A DNA stretch of 26,710 nt from Negativicoccus succinicivorans (GCF_018373335.1 NZ_JAHAHH010000006.1:1-26710); one strand, 5' to 3'. Positions 7,040 to 14,812 are shown, numbered from the stretch's first letter. Translations and numbers: made by a program. The notes: generated by a model from the letters alone, not told the origin.

Positions 7040-9183
7040 TCATAAATAGTGCGTCGGGAAAGTTTACGAGGCGCTTCATATACATACGCGTATAATTCCG
7101 GTGAGCCGTCGCTGCGGCGTCGTTGATGCACGCCTTGGATTTCGGGTGCGAATCCCGGCAAGGCCTGCATCGCGCGTTCGAGAACCGTAAAGTATTCGAC
7201 GGCGGTTTCCGTCCAACGTTCCCCGGCGACGATGGTGAAAATGCCCGGCGGATACGGCAGCGCGCCTTCCAATGCGATTTCGCCCGAAAGTTCGCGAAGC
7301 GGCAGCGCGCGCGCCTGATTGCGGCGGAGCGCAAGCGTGGCTTCGGCGGCCGACAGGGCGACCGGCGGTAAATATTCGGCCGCGAACAGTTTGCGCTGCA
7401 ATTGGCTGACGTTTGCTTCTTTGTAAAAATTGTGCAGTTTTTGGCACAGCCAGCGGATGGATCGTGCGCGGTAGACGTCCGGATACGCCGCCGCTACGCG
7501 GGGCAGCACATCGGCGACGGGGACGTCCTCATCAATGGCGTCTTCCAGTTGCACGAGCAAACTGACCAATCGGTTCAACTTGGCGGCAGATTCCGCCGGA
7601 GTAATCAAAAAGAGCAGCGAGTTCAAATCGCTTTTTTCCGGCGTCATGCCGTGTTCCTGCAGGTAATGCGAGACGATGCTGCCCGGCACGCCGAAATCTT
7701 CATACGTGCCGTCGCGAAGGGAAATGCCCGGCGTGTACAGTAAAATTTTGCAGGGATCGAGCGCGTATTGCTCTTTGGCAAAACCGGTGAAGCCGTGCCA
7801 GGACGCGTCGGGATCGATGGCGAAATAGCGCCGATCGGAGATGATCACGTCGGTCGGGATATCTTTCCAGGGAGTACCGTCAACGGTCGGCGGTACAAAG
7901 GGTTGGAAATACCGGCAGCGTTTCAGGATTTCTTTTTTGGCATCGGTCGCCACTGTCGCGGCATCGCGCCAAAGTTGTTCGCCGTGCGGGGCTTCATGAA
8001 TTTTCGCGTTCATATCGAGTGACGCGAAAAGCGGATAGTTCGGTGACGTCGACGCGTGCAGCAGAAACGCGTCATTGAAACGGTCGTGATTGACGTACCG
8101 CGCCTGATCTTTAATGTGATTATCCTTTTTATGAATCTGCGAGGTTTGCGCAAATCCCGCCAACTGTTTGTGCACGGACTGCGTCACCAAAATCCCCGGA
8201 TCGTTCGGGCCGAGTTCCAGTGTGAGAGGACTCATCGGCGCGAGCATGGGCAAAAACTGTTCATAGCCGACCCAGGCGCAATCAAATAAAATGTAATCGC
8301 ATAATTGACCGACGCTTTCTACGATTTGACGGGCGTTGTACAAAACCCCGTCGTACGTGCCGAGTTGAAAAATACCGAGGCGGAACGGTCGCGGCATATC
8401 CGCTTTAGCGGCATCGACTTTGCGGATGCGTTCCCGCAATGCGTTTTCATCGAGCGCGGCCGCCGGCATGCCGCCGATAAAACCGTAGGGATTGCGCGTG
8501 GTTTCCAAATACACTGGTGTCGCGCCGGCGAGCACCAGCGCGCCATGGTGCGCGGATTTATGGTTGTTGCGATCGAAAAGCACCAGATCGCCGGGCGTCA
8601 ATAACGCCGTCGCGCAGACTTTATTGGCCGTTGAGGTGCCGTTCAAGACGAAGTAAGTGCGGTCGCTGTGAAACACTTCGGCCGCATGTTGCTCCGCCGC
8701 CGCAGCGAAACCGTCGTGGGTCAACATGTCGCCCAGGTAACCGTCCGAAGACGAAAGGTCACTGCGGAACGTATTGGCGCCGTAAAAATCATAGAAGAGA
8801 CGACCGGCGCGCGTGCGGCGGAAAAATTCGCCACCGTGATGGCCGGGAGTCGCAAAAGATGTCTGATCGCCGTCGGTATAATCGATCATCGCGGCGACAA
8901 AAGGCGGTAATAAACTTTGCTCAAATCGTTTTGCGGCCGTGAGCACCACTTCGCTCACTTGGTCTTTGCGCAGGCGTATAAAATGCGTCGCGTCACTGTT
9001 CACGATAAAACGAGGCAGGTCGTCGACATCTTGAAAGCGACGGGCGAGCGACTGATCCTCCGCGCTCAAGACAACGGCCGCGCAAGCGTCGGGATCCGCC
9101 TGCGCCGGACTGACAAAAGTCACGGCGGCGGGGGCGAATAACTCCCGCAACGCGAAACTGACAGCAAGTTGGGAAATAATCAT
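7036..9183 (-). CDS. speC: Ornithine decarboxylase (PLP-dependent, fold type I, SpeC/SpeF type)
   Basis: The enzyme decarboxylates ornithine to putrescine in the cytoplasm, feeding polyamine synthesis and consuming acid. The 715-residue length matches bacterial biodegradative-type decarboxylases (about 710-730). An N-terminal wing domain (1-100) precedes the PLP domain with TPGHHGGEFF (112-121), NGTSTANK (181-188), Asp301 in the DCAWVGYE motif and the PLP lysine Lys339 in TQSVHKQ. The string QTSQIHKKDNHIK and the HASTSPNYPLF segment match ornithine decarboxylases; lysine and arginine decarboxylases differ here. I chose the ATG at 9183, preceded by AGAGG and the start of homology. An upstream in-frame start (9429) would add an 82-residue tail running through the promoter. 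The gene is monocistronic; SpeC versus SpeF cannot be told apart. Confidence 0.92.
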   Translation of the reverse strand: MIISQLAVSFALRELFAPAAVTFVSPAQADPDACAAVVLSAEDQSLARRFQDVDDLPRFIVNSDATHFIRLRKDQVSEVVLTAAKRFEQSLLPPFVAAMIDYTDGDQTSFATPGHHGGEFFRRTRAGRLFYDFYGANTFRSDLSSSDGYLGDMLTHDGFAAAAEQHAAEVFHSDRTYFVLNGTSTANKVCATALLTPGDLVLFDRNNHKSAHHGALVLAGATPVYLETTRNPYGFIGGMPAAALDENALRERIRKVDAAKADMPRPFRLGIFQLGTYDGVLYNARQIVESVGQLCDYILFDCAWVGYEQFLPMLAPMSPLTLELGPNDPGILVTQSVHKQLAGFAQTSQIHKKDNHIKDQARYVNHDRFNDAFLLHASTSPNYPLFASLDMNAKIHEAPHGEQLWRDAATVATDAKKEILKRCRYFQPFVPPTVDGTPWKDIPTDVIISDRRYFAIDPDASWHGFTGFAKEQYALDPCKILLYTPGISLRDGTYEDFGVPGSIVSHYLQEHGMTPEKSDLNSLLFLITPAESAAKLNRLVSLLVQLEDAIDEDVPVADVLPRVAAAYPDVYRARSIRWLCQKLHNFYKEANVSQLQRKLFAAEYLPPVALSAAEATLALRRNQARALPLRELSGEIALEGALPYPPGIFTIVAGERWTETAVEYFTVLERAMQALPGFAPEIQGVHQRRRSDGSPELYAYVYEAPRKLSRRTIYD

Positions 9184-9220
9184 ACGAGCCTCTTTTCTGT
9201 AATGGTAAAAATTTGCTTTC

Positions 9221-9250
9221 ATTATACTGGAAAATTCGCCGCGGGCGCAA
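9221..9250 (-). promoter_or_regulatory. Ornithine decarboxylase promoter
   Basis: On the minus strand TATAAT (9226-9221) is preceded by TTGCGC (9250-9245) with an 18-base spacer. The start codon is about 40 bases downstream. Bases 9251-9372 are AT-rich with short ACTCGG/CCGAGT repeats; I see no gene in them. Confidence 0.6.
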
Positions 9251-9372
9251 AACCGCGCACATGTGATAAATAAAAATCTGCGTGGCAAAGTCTTTACTCG
9301 GCCATAAAAACTCGTTATTATATTTACATTATTATGAAAACAGCAGGAATCCGAGTTTGTGATGAAAATTTC

Positions 9373-9401
9373 TTGACAAACAGGACCTGAACGTCTAAAA
9401 T
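9373..9401 (+). promoter_or_regulatory. rplM-rpsI promoter
   Basis: A perfect -35 TTGACA (9373-9378) and TAAAAT (9396-9401) have the ideal 17-base spacer. Transcription would start near 9408. Confidence 0.82.
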
Positions 9402-9407
9402 AATACG

Positions 9408-9485
9408 AGTGAACTTTTGTCCTACCCATTAGCCCCGGAAAGGATAACCGTTTACGTTTCGATTTTGATAGGAGGAGTTTTACGC
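9408..9485 (+). promoter_or_regulatory. 5' leader of rplM, possible L13-type autoregulatory leader
   Basis: An approximately 78-base untranslated leader separates promoter and rplM. GTCCT (9419-9423) can pair with AGGAT (9441-9445), closing a loop that contains AGCCCCGG, and GGATAACCG follows. Structured L13 leaders are known in Firmicutes. This one is only suggestive and needs a covariance search. Confidence 0.35.
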
Positions 9486-9926
9486 ATGAAAACTACGTTT
9501 ATGGCCAATCCGAGCAACATTGAGCGGAAATGGTACATCGTTGACGCGGAAGGCAAAACGCTCGGCCGTTTAGCTGCCGAAGTCGCGAAAGTCCTGCGGG
9601 GCAAACATAAGCCGACTTACACACCGCATCAAGATACGGGCGATTTTGTGATCGTCATTAACGCGGCGAAAGTCGTTGTTACGGGTAAAAAATTAGAACA
9701 GAAAAAATATTTCCGTCATTCCGGTTATCCGGGCGGCGGCCGTTTCATTCATCTGAACTGGCTCTTGGAACGTCGGCCGGAACAGGTTATTGAAATGGCG
9801 GTTCGCGGCATGCTGCCGAAGAACTCGCTGGGCGAAAATATGTATCGTAAATTAAAAGTATACGCCGGCGCGGAACATCCGCATGCTGCACAGCAACCGG
9901 AAGTACTTGAGTTGAACATTCGTTAA
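9486..9926 (+). CDS. rplM: 50S ribosomal protein L13
   Basis: L13 is an early-assembly protein of the large ribosomal subunit. The 146-residue protein matches the family length (about 142-147). Hallmark segments are NIERKWYIVDAEGKTLGRLA, RGKHKPTYTPH, DTGDFVIVINA and the C-terminal EHPHAAQQPEVLEL. I chose the ATG at 9486, just after TAGGAGGAG (9469-9477), giving MKTTFMANPSN as in other Firmicutes. An in-frame start at 9417 would put coding sequence right at the transcription start and is unlikely. Cotranscribed with rpsI after a 19-base gap, the standard pairing. Confidence 0.98.
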   Translation: MKTTFMANPSNIERKWYIVDAEGKTLGRLAAEVAKVLRGKHKPTYTPHQDTGDFVIVINAAKVVVTGKKLEQKKYFRHSGYPGGGRFIHLNWLLERRPEQVIEMAVRGMLPKNSLGENMYRKLKVYAGAEHPHAAQQPEVLELNIR

Positions 9927-9945
9927 CCGGAAGGAGGAACCGTAA

Positions 9946-10338
9946 ATGGCAGTAGCACAATACTACGGCACAGGTCGTAGAAAGAAATCCGTTGCCCGCG
10001 TTCGTCTTGTTCCGGGCCAAGGCAGAATCATCATCAACAATCGTGAGATGTCGGATTACTTCGGTTTAAAGACACTCGAGCTGATCGTTAAACAACCGTT
10101 GGAACTGACCAACACCACCAATCAGTATGATGTTTTGGTCAATGTTCACGGCGGCGGCACGACCGGTCAAGCCGGCGCGATTCGTCACGGCATCAGCCGC
10201 GCGCTTCTGGAAGTCGACTCCGATTTCCGCAAAGCGCTCAAAAAAGAAGGTTTCCTGACTCGTGACCCGCGTATGAAAGAACGTAAAAAATACGGTCTTA
10301 AAAAAGCGCGTAAAGCAAGCCAGTTCTCGAAACGTTAA
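9946..10338 (+). CDS. rpsI: 30S ribosomal protein S9
   Basis: S9 sits in the head of the small subunit, and its C-terminal tail contacts tRNA in the P site. The 130-residue protein has the conserved YYGTGRRKKSVARVRL start, GGGTTGQAGAIRHGISRAL in the middle and the DPRMKERKKYGLKKARK tail. It ends in the family-typical SKR, whose terminal Arg reaches the P-site tRNA. AAGGAGG precedes the ATG. It is the last gene of the rplM-rpsI operon. Confidence 0.98.
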   Translation: MAVAQYYGTGRRKKSVARVRLVPGQGRIIINNREMSDYFGLKTLELIVKQPLELTNTTNQYDVLVNVHGGGTTGQAGAIRHGISRALLEVDSDFRKALKKEGFLTRDPRMKERKKYGLKKARKASQFSKR

Positions 10339-10352
10339 TTCGTACCAAACAA

Positions 10353-10376
10353 AACCCTGCTTCGGCAGGGTTTTTT
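10353..10376 (+). terminator. Terminator after rplM-rpsI
   Basis: CCCTGC, tetraloop TTCG and GCAGGG (10355-10370) are followed by six T (10371-10376). Confidence 0.93.
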
Positions 10377-10450
10377 ATTTACATAAACAGATTATATAAA
10401 GGTTTTTCGTTGGAACGAATACCGTACGGAAGAATCGTGTCGAAAGCATA

Positions 10451-10481
10451 AAAAAAGAATCTCCGCGGAGATTCTTTTTTT
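10451..10481. terminator. Bidirectional terminator, mainly for the minus-strand carbonic anhydrase-like gene
   Basis: A perfect 18-base palindrome GAATCTCCGCGGAGATTC (10457-10474) is flanked by A-runs on the left and T-runs on the right, so both strands end in a U-tract. It lies directly after the gene ending at 10486. Confidence 0.88.
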
Positions 10482-10485
10482 GTGG

Positions 10486-11043
10486 TCAAATGATTGTTTC
10501 GCCGTGATATTTTTCACCCGGCGCGTCCGGATACAGATTGTATTGAACCGTCCATTCATCTTTGTACTTAATCGCCTGGCTGTGAATGTTGTCCCATTGA
10601 TCATGGGTGCGCACCACGCGTCCCGGCACACCGACGACGAGTGAATTCGGCGGGATCTGTTGATTTTCCAACACCAGCGCGCCGGCGGCGATAATCGAAC
10701 CGCGGCCGACATGCGCGCCGGTTAAAATTTTAGCGCCCATGCCGATCAACACATGGTCTTCGACCGTGGCGCCGTGAACGACCGCGCTGTGACCGATGGT
10801 GACATAGTCACCGATGATGCAGGGATAACCTTTTGCCACGTGCAGGCAAACAAGGTCCTGCACATTGGAGTATTTGCCGACGGAAATGTAATCGACATCG
10901 CCGCGGGCTACCGCGTTGTACCAGAAGCTGCTCCATTCATCGGCGCGAACGTCGCCGACGATTTGAGCGCCTTTCGCGACATAGACGTTTTCATGCAAGG
11001 CGGGCGAAACGCCCTGGAACGAATCTCCATCATAAGTATACAT
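10486..11043 (-). CDS. Gamma-carbonic-anhydrase-like hexapeptide-repeat protein (YrdA/PaaY family)
   Basis: This is a left-handed beta-helix trimer of the gamma carbonic anhydrase superfamily. The 185-residue protein shows repeating hexapeptides from VYVAKGAQIVGDV (20-32) to AAGALVLENQQIPPNSLVVG. Metal-ligand histidines fit the family spacing: His68 in CLHV, His85 in IGHS and His90 in VVHG. Arg48 and Gln62-Asp63 are also in place. The protein could hydrate CO2, but many relatives have unknown or weak activity, so carbonic anhydrase function is not proven. The start follows AGAAAGGAAG. It lies 29 bases downstream of fabK on the same strand and is probably cotranscribed. Confidence 0.88.
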   Translation of the reverse strand: MYTYDGDSFQGVSPALHENVYVAKGAQIVGDVRADEWSSFWYNAVARGDVDYISVGKYSNVQDLVCLHVAKGYPCIIGDYVTIGHSAVVHGATVEDHVLIGMGAKILTGAHVGRGSIIAAGALVLENQQIPPNSLVVGVPGRVVRTHDQWDNIHSQAIKYKDEWTVQYNLYPDAPGEKYHGETII

Positions 11044-11072
11044 AGGAACTTCCTTTCTTTTGCTTTCAAAAA

Positions 11073-12014
11073 TTATTTCAGTAATTGCGGGGCGTTCTGC
11101 AAACGTTCTGTCATTTCATGAATAATTTCATCTACGATTTCTTTCGCCGGTTGGATCTTGGTCAAACGGTTCAAGCCTTGGCCGACCTGCACCACACCGT
11201 TTACCGTGTCGCCGTCGACCGCAGCGAGGCGATTCGTGCCGCGGGAAAGAGCGGTGAGAACTTCATCGGCGGCGCCTTCGCGCTCGAGACGCAAGTATTC
11301 ATCCGTGAATGCGCTGCGCAAACCGCGGACATTGTTGTTGCGCGTAAAACCGGTGATGACGGAATCCGTATCGGTGGCGGCGATGATGGCGTCTTTCGAA
11401 TTTTGATGGACTTGGCACTCTTCGGCTAAGAGGAAGCGCGAACCCATCTGTACGCCGTCGGCGCCCATCAGGAGAGCCGCCGCCATGCCGCGACCGTCGA
11501 CAATCGAGCCGGCGACGATGACAGGAATATCGATTTCCGGAATGACGTTTGTCATCAGCGCCATCGTCGTTTGCATGCCGTCGTGACCGCCCGCTTCAAA
11601 GCCTTCGATAACCAGCGCGTCCGCACCTTTTTCCTGTACGCGTTTGGCGAGTTTGACGTTCGGCACGACCGGGATCGCTTTGACGCCGGCGCGATGCAGC
11701 GGCTCAAAGTAAGGCACCGGATTGCCCGCGCCGATGGTGGCGAAAGCGACTTTTTCTTCGCAAATAATGTCGAGAACTTCATCTTTGTTAGGCGCCTGCA
11801 ACATCAAATTCACGCCGAAGGGATGATCGGTTAATTCCTTCGTTTTGCGGATCTGCTCATGAATCCATTCCGACGAACGACCGCCGGTCGCGATCACGCC
11901 GGTGGCGCCGGCGTTGGCGACGGCGCTTACCAGCGTCGATTCGGAGATCCAGGCCATGGCACCCTGAATAATCGGGTATTGAATACCGAGCAGTTCGGTC
12001 AGTTTCGTTTTCAT
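11073..12014 (-). CDS. fabK: FMN-dependent enoyl-ACP reductase II FabK (nitronate monooxygenase superfamily)
   Basis: FabK catalyses the last reduction of each fatty-acid elongation cycle with FMN and NAD(P)H, replacing FabI. The 313-residue TIM-barrel protein closely resembles pneumococcal FabK at the N-terminus (LTELLGIQYPIIQGAMAW). It also matches at PFGVNLML, ATIGAGNP, IPVVPNVKLAKR, the EGFEAGGHDG motif with His144 (the catalytic-type histidine) and ADGVQMGSRF. AAGGAGG precedes the ATG. The superfamily also holds nitronate monooxygenases, but the FabK-like motifs favour the enoyl reductase. It sits outside any fatty-acid cluster in this window, upstream of the gamma-carbonic-anhydrase-like gene. 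Confidence 0.85.
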   Translation of the reverse strand: MKTKLTELLGIQYPIIQGAMAWISESTLVSAVANAGATGVIATGGRSSEWIHEQIRKTKELTDHPFGVNLMLQAPNKDEVLDIICEEKVAFATIGAGNPVPYFEPLHRAGVKAIPVVPNVKLAKRVQEKGADALVIEGFEAGGHDGMQTTMALMTNVIPEIDIPVIVAGSIVDGRGMAAALLMGADGVQMGSRFLLAEECQVHQNSKDAIIAATDTDSVITGFTRNNNVRGLRSAFTDEYLRLEREGAADEVLTALSRGTNRLAAVDGDTVNGVVQVGQGLNRLTKIQPAKEIVDEIIHEMTERLQNAPQLLK

Positions 12015-12056
12015 ACCATTTCCTCCTTAGAATGAATATTTTCTATTTATAACTTA

Positions 12057-12099
12057 ATTATAAACTAAAATTGTCATGCGTTCAATGAAATCATGACAA
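12057..12099 (-). promoter_or_regulatory. fabK promoter with overlapping inverted-repeat operator
   Basis: On the minus strand TTGAAC (12085-12080) and a perfect TATAAT (12062-12057) are 17 bases apart. A perfect 8-base inverted repeat brackets the -35: TTGTCATG (12071-12078) and CATGACAA (12092-12099), with 13 bases between. A protein bound there would block RNA polymerase. It does not match the FapR or FabT consensus as I know them. Confidence 0.65.
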
Positions 12100-12110
12100 T
12101 GGTATTGCAA

Positions 12111-12122
12111 ATTATGCATAAT
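12111..12122. repeat. 12-base perfect palindrome upstream of fabK
   Basis: ATTATGCATAAT is a perfect palindrome lying about 25 bases upstream of the fabK -35 and 21 bases after the acetyltransferase stop. It may be a second regulator site or a chance AT-rich palindrome. Confidence 0.35.
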
Positions 12123-12142
12123 GAAACAGAAATTTTCACACG

Positions 12143-12559
12143 TCATAGCTCTTTATACAGCCAACGATGCGGTTCGCCTTCGTCCATATGAACTTCTTCG
12201 GGATCGCCGACATAACCGTTGCGCAAATAAAAGTTTTGAGCGCGCACTTGCGCGGAAAGCAAGATTTTTTGGCCGCCCAGTTTTTTGATAGCGTTCTCGG
12301 CCGCGTCCAAAATCACGGTGCCCAATTGCCGATGGCGGTGGTCTTTGGCGACGGCCATCCGACCGATGTAGTAGGTGTCGGCCTCTTCCGCCGGGAAAAA
12401 GCGACAGGTGCCTATCGCGCGATCATTTTCCCAGTAGATCACATGATGAGCGGATTCGTCGATTTCATCAAATTCGTTCTGAAAACCCTGCTCATGAATA
12501 AAAACATCCTCCCGCAGCTTACGTGCTTCGGCAGGCAATGTGGTACTGACAGTAATCAT
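12143..12559 (-). CDS. GNAT-family N-acetyltransferase (ElaA/YjcF-like)
   Basis: This is a 138-residue acetyl-CoA-dependent acyltransferase. The N-terminal segment AEARKLREDVFIHEQGF resembles ElaA/YjcF-type GNATs. Motif A, MAVAKDHRHRQLGTVIL (about 73-89), supplies the pyrophosphate-binding loop, although the last glycine of the usual R/Q-x-x-G-x-G/A is replaced by threonine. The C-terminal NFYLRNGYVG is the usual beta-strand/splay region. AAAGGAG precedes the ATG. The substrate is unknown. No terminator is visible between it and fabK, so readthrough is possible. Confidence 0.82.
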   Translation of the reverse strand: MITVSTTLPAEARKLREDVFIHEQGFQNEFDEIDESAHHVIYWENDRAIGTCRFFPAEEADTYYIGRMAVAKDHRHRQLGTVILDAAENAIKKLGGQKILLSAQVRAQNFYLRNGYVGDPEEVHMDEGEPHRWLYKEL

Positions 12560-12588
12560 CGTATCGCTCCTTTACGTTTTCCGATGTT

Positions 12589-12618
12589 AGTATAACAAAC
12601 GAATCGGTATTTTCGTAA
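12589..12618 (-). promoter_or_regulatory. Putative promoter of the GNAT gene
   Basis: On the minus strand TATACT (12594-12589) with TTACGA (12618-12613) 18 bases upstream. The -10 is good and the -35 weak. Confidence 0.4.
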
Positions 12619-12671
12619 TCGTTTTAGCATTCCGGAAATGTCGTGAAAAAGGAGGGGGCTTCGGTTGGTCG

Positions 12672-12700
12672 TTGCGTCTTGAGATTTCTTTTGCTACAAT
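12672..12700 (+). promoter_or_regulatory. Promoter of the cggR-glycolytic operon
   Basis: TTGCGT (12672-12677) and TACAAT (12695-12700) have the ideal 17-base spacer. Transcription would start near 12707. The ATG at 12699 overlaps the -10 and so cannot start CggR from this transcript. Confidence 0.65.
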
Positions 12701-12730
12701 GAATGCGGAAAGATTTTTTTACCACGGCTG

Positions 12731-12746
12731 GACAAAATTTGTCCCG
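12731..12746 (+). promoter_or_regulatory. CggR operator half-site
   Basis: GACA-AAATTT-GTCCCG is the exact reverse complement of one B. subtilis CggR repeat (CGGGAC-N6-TGTC). It is also a near-perfect palindrome (GGACAAAATTTGTCC, 12730-12744). It lies about 24 bases after the predicted transcription start and before the cggR start codon, as in Bacillus. Only one clear repeat is seen; the second of the Bacillus tandem pair is absent or degenerate. Confidence 0.6.
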
Positions 12747-12758
12747 CGGGCAAGCGAG

Positions 12759-13823
12759 GTGATTGCGACGAAAGAAGACGTATTGGTGAGTTTGGTTCCG
12801 GAACTTTTTGCCGAAGCGGAACGCCGGTACGCCGTTCTCAAAGAAGTCTCGTTGCAAGCGCCGATCGGACGCCGCGCCATTGCGGACGCGACAGGCTTTA
12901 CCGAGCGGGTGGTGCGAGGTCTTGCCGCCGAGCTCGAGGCGAACGGCTTAGTGACCGTCACTCCCGCCGGCATTTCCATGACCCGACGCGGTGAGCAGCT
13001 GCTGATCGATTTGGCCGCCTATTTCCGCACGCGCCAATCGGTCAAGCGACTGGAACGCGAACTGGTAGACATTTTGGCGATGAAAGAGGTGCGGATTGTG
13101 CGTGGCGATTCGTCAAGGGATCGCGTCGTGCAACGTAATCTGGCGCAGGAAGGCGCGCTGCTTGTCGCCCGCTATTTGGCGGATGATTTAGTGGTCGCCG
13201 TGTCCGGCGGCACGACATTATCGCTGGTAGCCAAAGCGTTGCCGGAAAGTACGGCGAAAGTCACCGTCGTGCCGGCGCGCGGCGGTTTCGGCGAAACGCT
13301 CGAAACGCAGGCCAACACGATTGCGGCGATGGTGGCGCGGAAAACGCGAGGGACCTATCGCATGCTGCATGTGCCGGACGGATTTTCTCCGGAGCTGATT
13401 GATATCCTGCGGCGCGAGGATAAAAGCTTGCGGGAAGTGGAAGCGCTGATTCACCGCGCGGATCTTTTGGTCATGGGCATCGGTGATGCGGCGCGAATGG
13501 CGGATTTACGTCAAATTCCGCCGACCGAACGCGCGACGCTGATGACCGGCGGCGCGGTGGGTGAAACGCTTGGGTACTATGCTCGAGCCGATGGTGAAAT
13601 TGTGTATTGCCGGCATAATGTCGGGCTGACGTTAGCGGAGCTCGAAAGCGTGCCGGAGGTAGTTTTGGTCGCCGGCGGGTCGCAAAAAGCGGCCGCGATT
13701 TTGGCGATGGCGCGGGCCGGAGTGCATGGCCGTTTGGTCACGGACGAAGGCGCCGCACAGGCGATTTATCAAATAGTGAACAGCCAGAGGAGGCAAACAC
13801 ATGTCAACAAAAGTCGGGATTAA
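12759..13823 (+). CDS. cggR: Central glycolytic genes regulator CggR (SorC/DeoR-type repressor)
   Basis: CggR represses the glycolytic operon and is released by fructose-1,6-bisphosphate in Bacillus. The N-terminal winged helix (about 25-85) contains APIGRRAIADATGFTERVVRG. A sugar-phosphate-binding domain with VAVSGGTTLSLVA, VVPARGGFGE, GTYRMLHVP, VMGIGDA and VTDEGAA closely tracks B. subtilis CggR. Start choice is uncertain. I prefer GTG at 12759 (354 residues), because it lies past the promoter and operator and gives the same N-terminal length as the Bacillus protein. TTG 12783 is an alternative, and ATG 12699 lies on the -10 box. The 3' end overlaps gap by 23 bases, and it is the first gene of the operon it controls. 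Confidence 0.9.
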   Translation: MIATKEDVLVSLVPELFAEAERRYAVLKEVSLQAPIGRRAIADATGFTERVVRGLAAELEANGLVTVTPAGISMTRRGEQLLIDLAAYFRTRQSVKRLERELVDILAMKEVRIVRGDSSRDRVVQRNLAQEGALLVARYLADDLVVAVSGGTTLSLVAKALPESTAKVTVVPARGGFGETLETQANTIAAMVARKTRGTYRMLHVPDGFSPELIDILRREDKSLREVEALIHRADLLVMGIGDAARMADLRQIPPTERATLMTGGAVGETLGYYARADGEIVYCRHNVGLTLAELESVPEVVLVAGGSQKAAAILAMARAGVHGRLVTDEGAAQAIYQIVNSQRRQTHVNKSRD

Positions 13824-14808
13824 CGGATTTGGACGAATCGGCAGAAACGTATTTCGCGTAGCGATGAACAACCCGGAAGTGGAAATCGTCGCGATCAACG
13901 ATCCGGGCAACATCGAAGCATTGGCGCATTTACTGCAGTACGATTCCGTGCATGGCGAAATCGATGCGAAAATTGAAATCAAAGGCTCCGCGCTTGTCAT
14001 TGACGGGAAAGAAATCGAAGTCACGCAGGAACTGGATCCGGCGAAGATTCCATGGGGTAAAAACGGCGCCGAAGTAGTCATTGAATCCACCGGTCGCTTT
14101 ACCAACGCGGAAGATGCGAAAAAACATTTGCATGAAACGGTGAAAAAAGTCGTGATTTCCGCGCCGGCAAAAAACGAAGATATTACGATTGTTATGGGCG
14201 TTAACCAGGATAAATATGATGCCGCTAAGCATCATGTCATTTCCAACGCGTCCTGCACGACGAACTGCCTCGCTCCGTTTACGAAAGTATTGCATGATAC
14301 CTTCGGGATCAAAAAAGGTCTCATGACCACAGTGCATGCGTACACGAACGACCAGCGTTTGCTGGATTTACCGCATAAAGATATGCGTCGCGCCCGCGCG
14401 GCCGCGCAGAACATCATCCCGACGAGCACCGGCGCGGCGAAAGCGATCGCTCTCGTGATTCCGGAACTCAAAGGCAAATTGAACGGCTTCGCGATGCGTG
14501 TGCCGGTACCGAATGTATCGATCACCGATTTGACTTGCGAAGTCGAAAAAAATACGACGGTCGAAGAAGTCAACGCGGCGCTGAAAAAAGCCGCGGAAGG
14601 CGAACTCAAAGGCATCCTCGGTTACTCGGAAAAACCGCTTGTCTCCAGCGACTACAACGGTTGCCCGAACAGCTCGACAGTCGACAGTCTCTTGACCTCG
14701 GTCATCGACGGAAACATGGTGAAAGTGGTTTCCTGGTATGACAACGAATGGGGCTATTCCAACCGCTTGGTGGATCTCGTATCCTACATCGGTAAGCAAG
14801 GTTTATAA
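13801..14808 (+). CDS. gap: Glyceraldehyde-3-phosphate dehydrogenase, NAD-dependent
   Basis: It oxidises glyceraldehyde-3-phosphate to 1,3-bisphosphoglycerate with NAD+ in glycolysis. The 335-residue protein has the Rossmann motif GINGFGRIGR (6-15) and Asp34 in AINDPGN, typical of NAD-specific glycolytic GapA. It also has the active-site block SNASCTTNC with nucleophile Cys152, His179 as the general base and the substrate-binding STGAAKA. AGAGGAGG (13786-13793) inside the end of cggR is the ribosome binding site. It is followed by an intrinsic terminator before pgk. Confidence 0.98.
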   Translation: MSTKVGINGFGRIGRNVFRVAMNNPEVEIVAINDPGNIEALAHLLQYDSVHGEIDAKIEIKGSALVIDGKEIEVTQELDPAKIPWGKNGAEVVIESTGRFTNAEDAKKHLHETVKKVVISAPAKNEDITIVMGVNQDKYDAAKHHVISNASCTTNCLAPFTKVLHDTFGIKKGLMTTVHAYTNDQRLLDLPHKDMRRARAAAQNIIPTSTGAAKAIALVIPELKGKLNGFAMRVPVPNVSITDLTCEVEKNTTVEEVNAALKKAAEGELKGILGYSEKPLVSSDYNGCPNSSTVDSLLTSVIDGNMVKVVSWYDNEWGYSNRLVDLVSYIGKQGL

Positions 14809-14812
14809 TGGT

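Noticed and set aside
9184..9429. N-terminal 82-residue extension of the ornithine decarboxylase frame
   Set aside because: It runs through the predicted promoter and has no homology to the family; the ATG at 9183 has a ribosome binding site and matches the family start.
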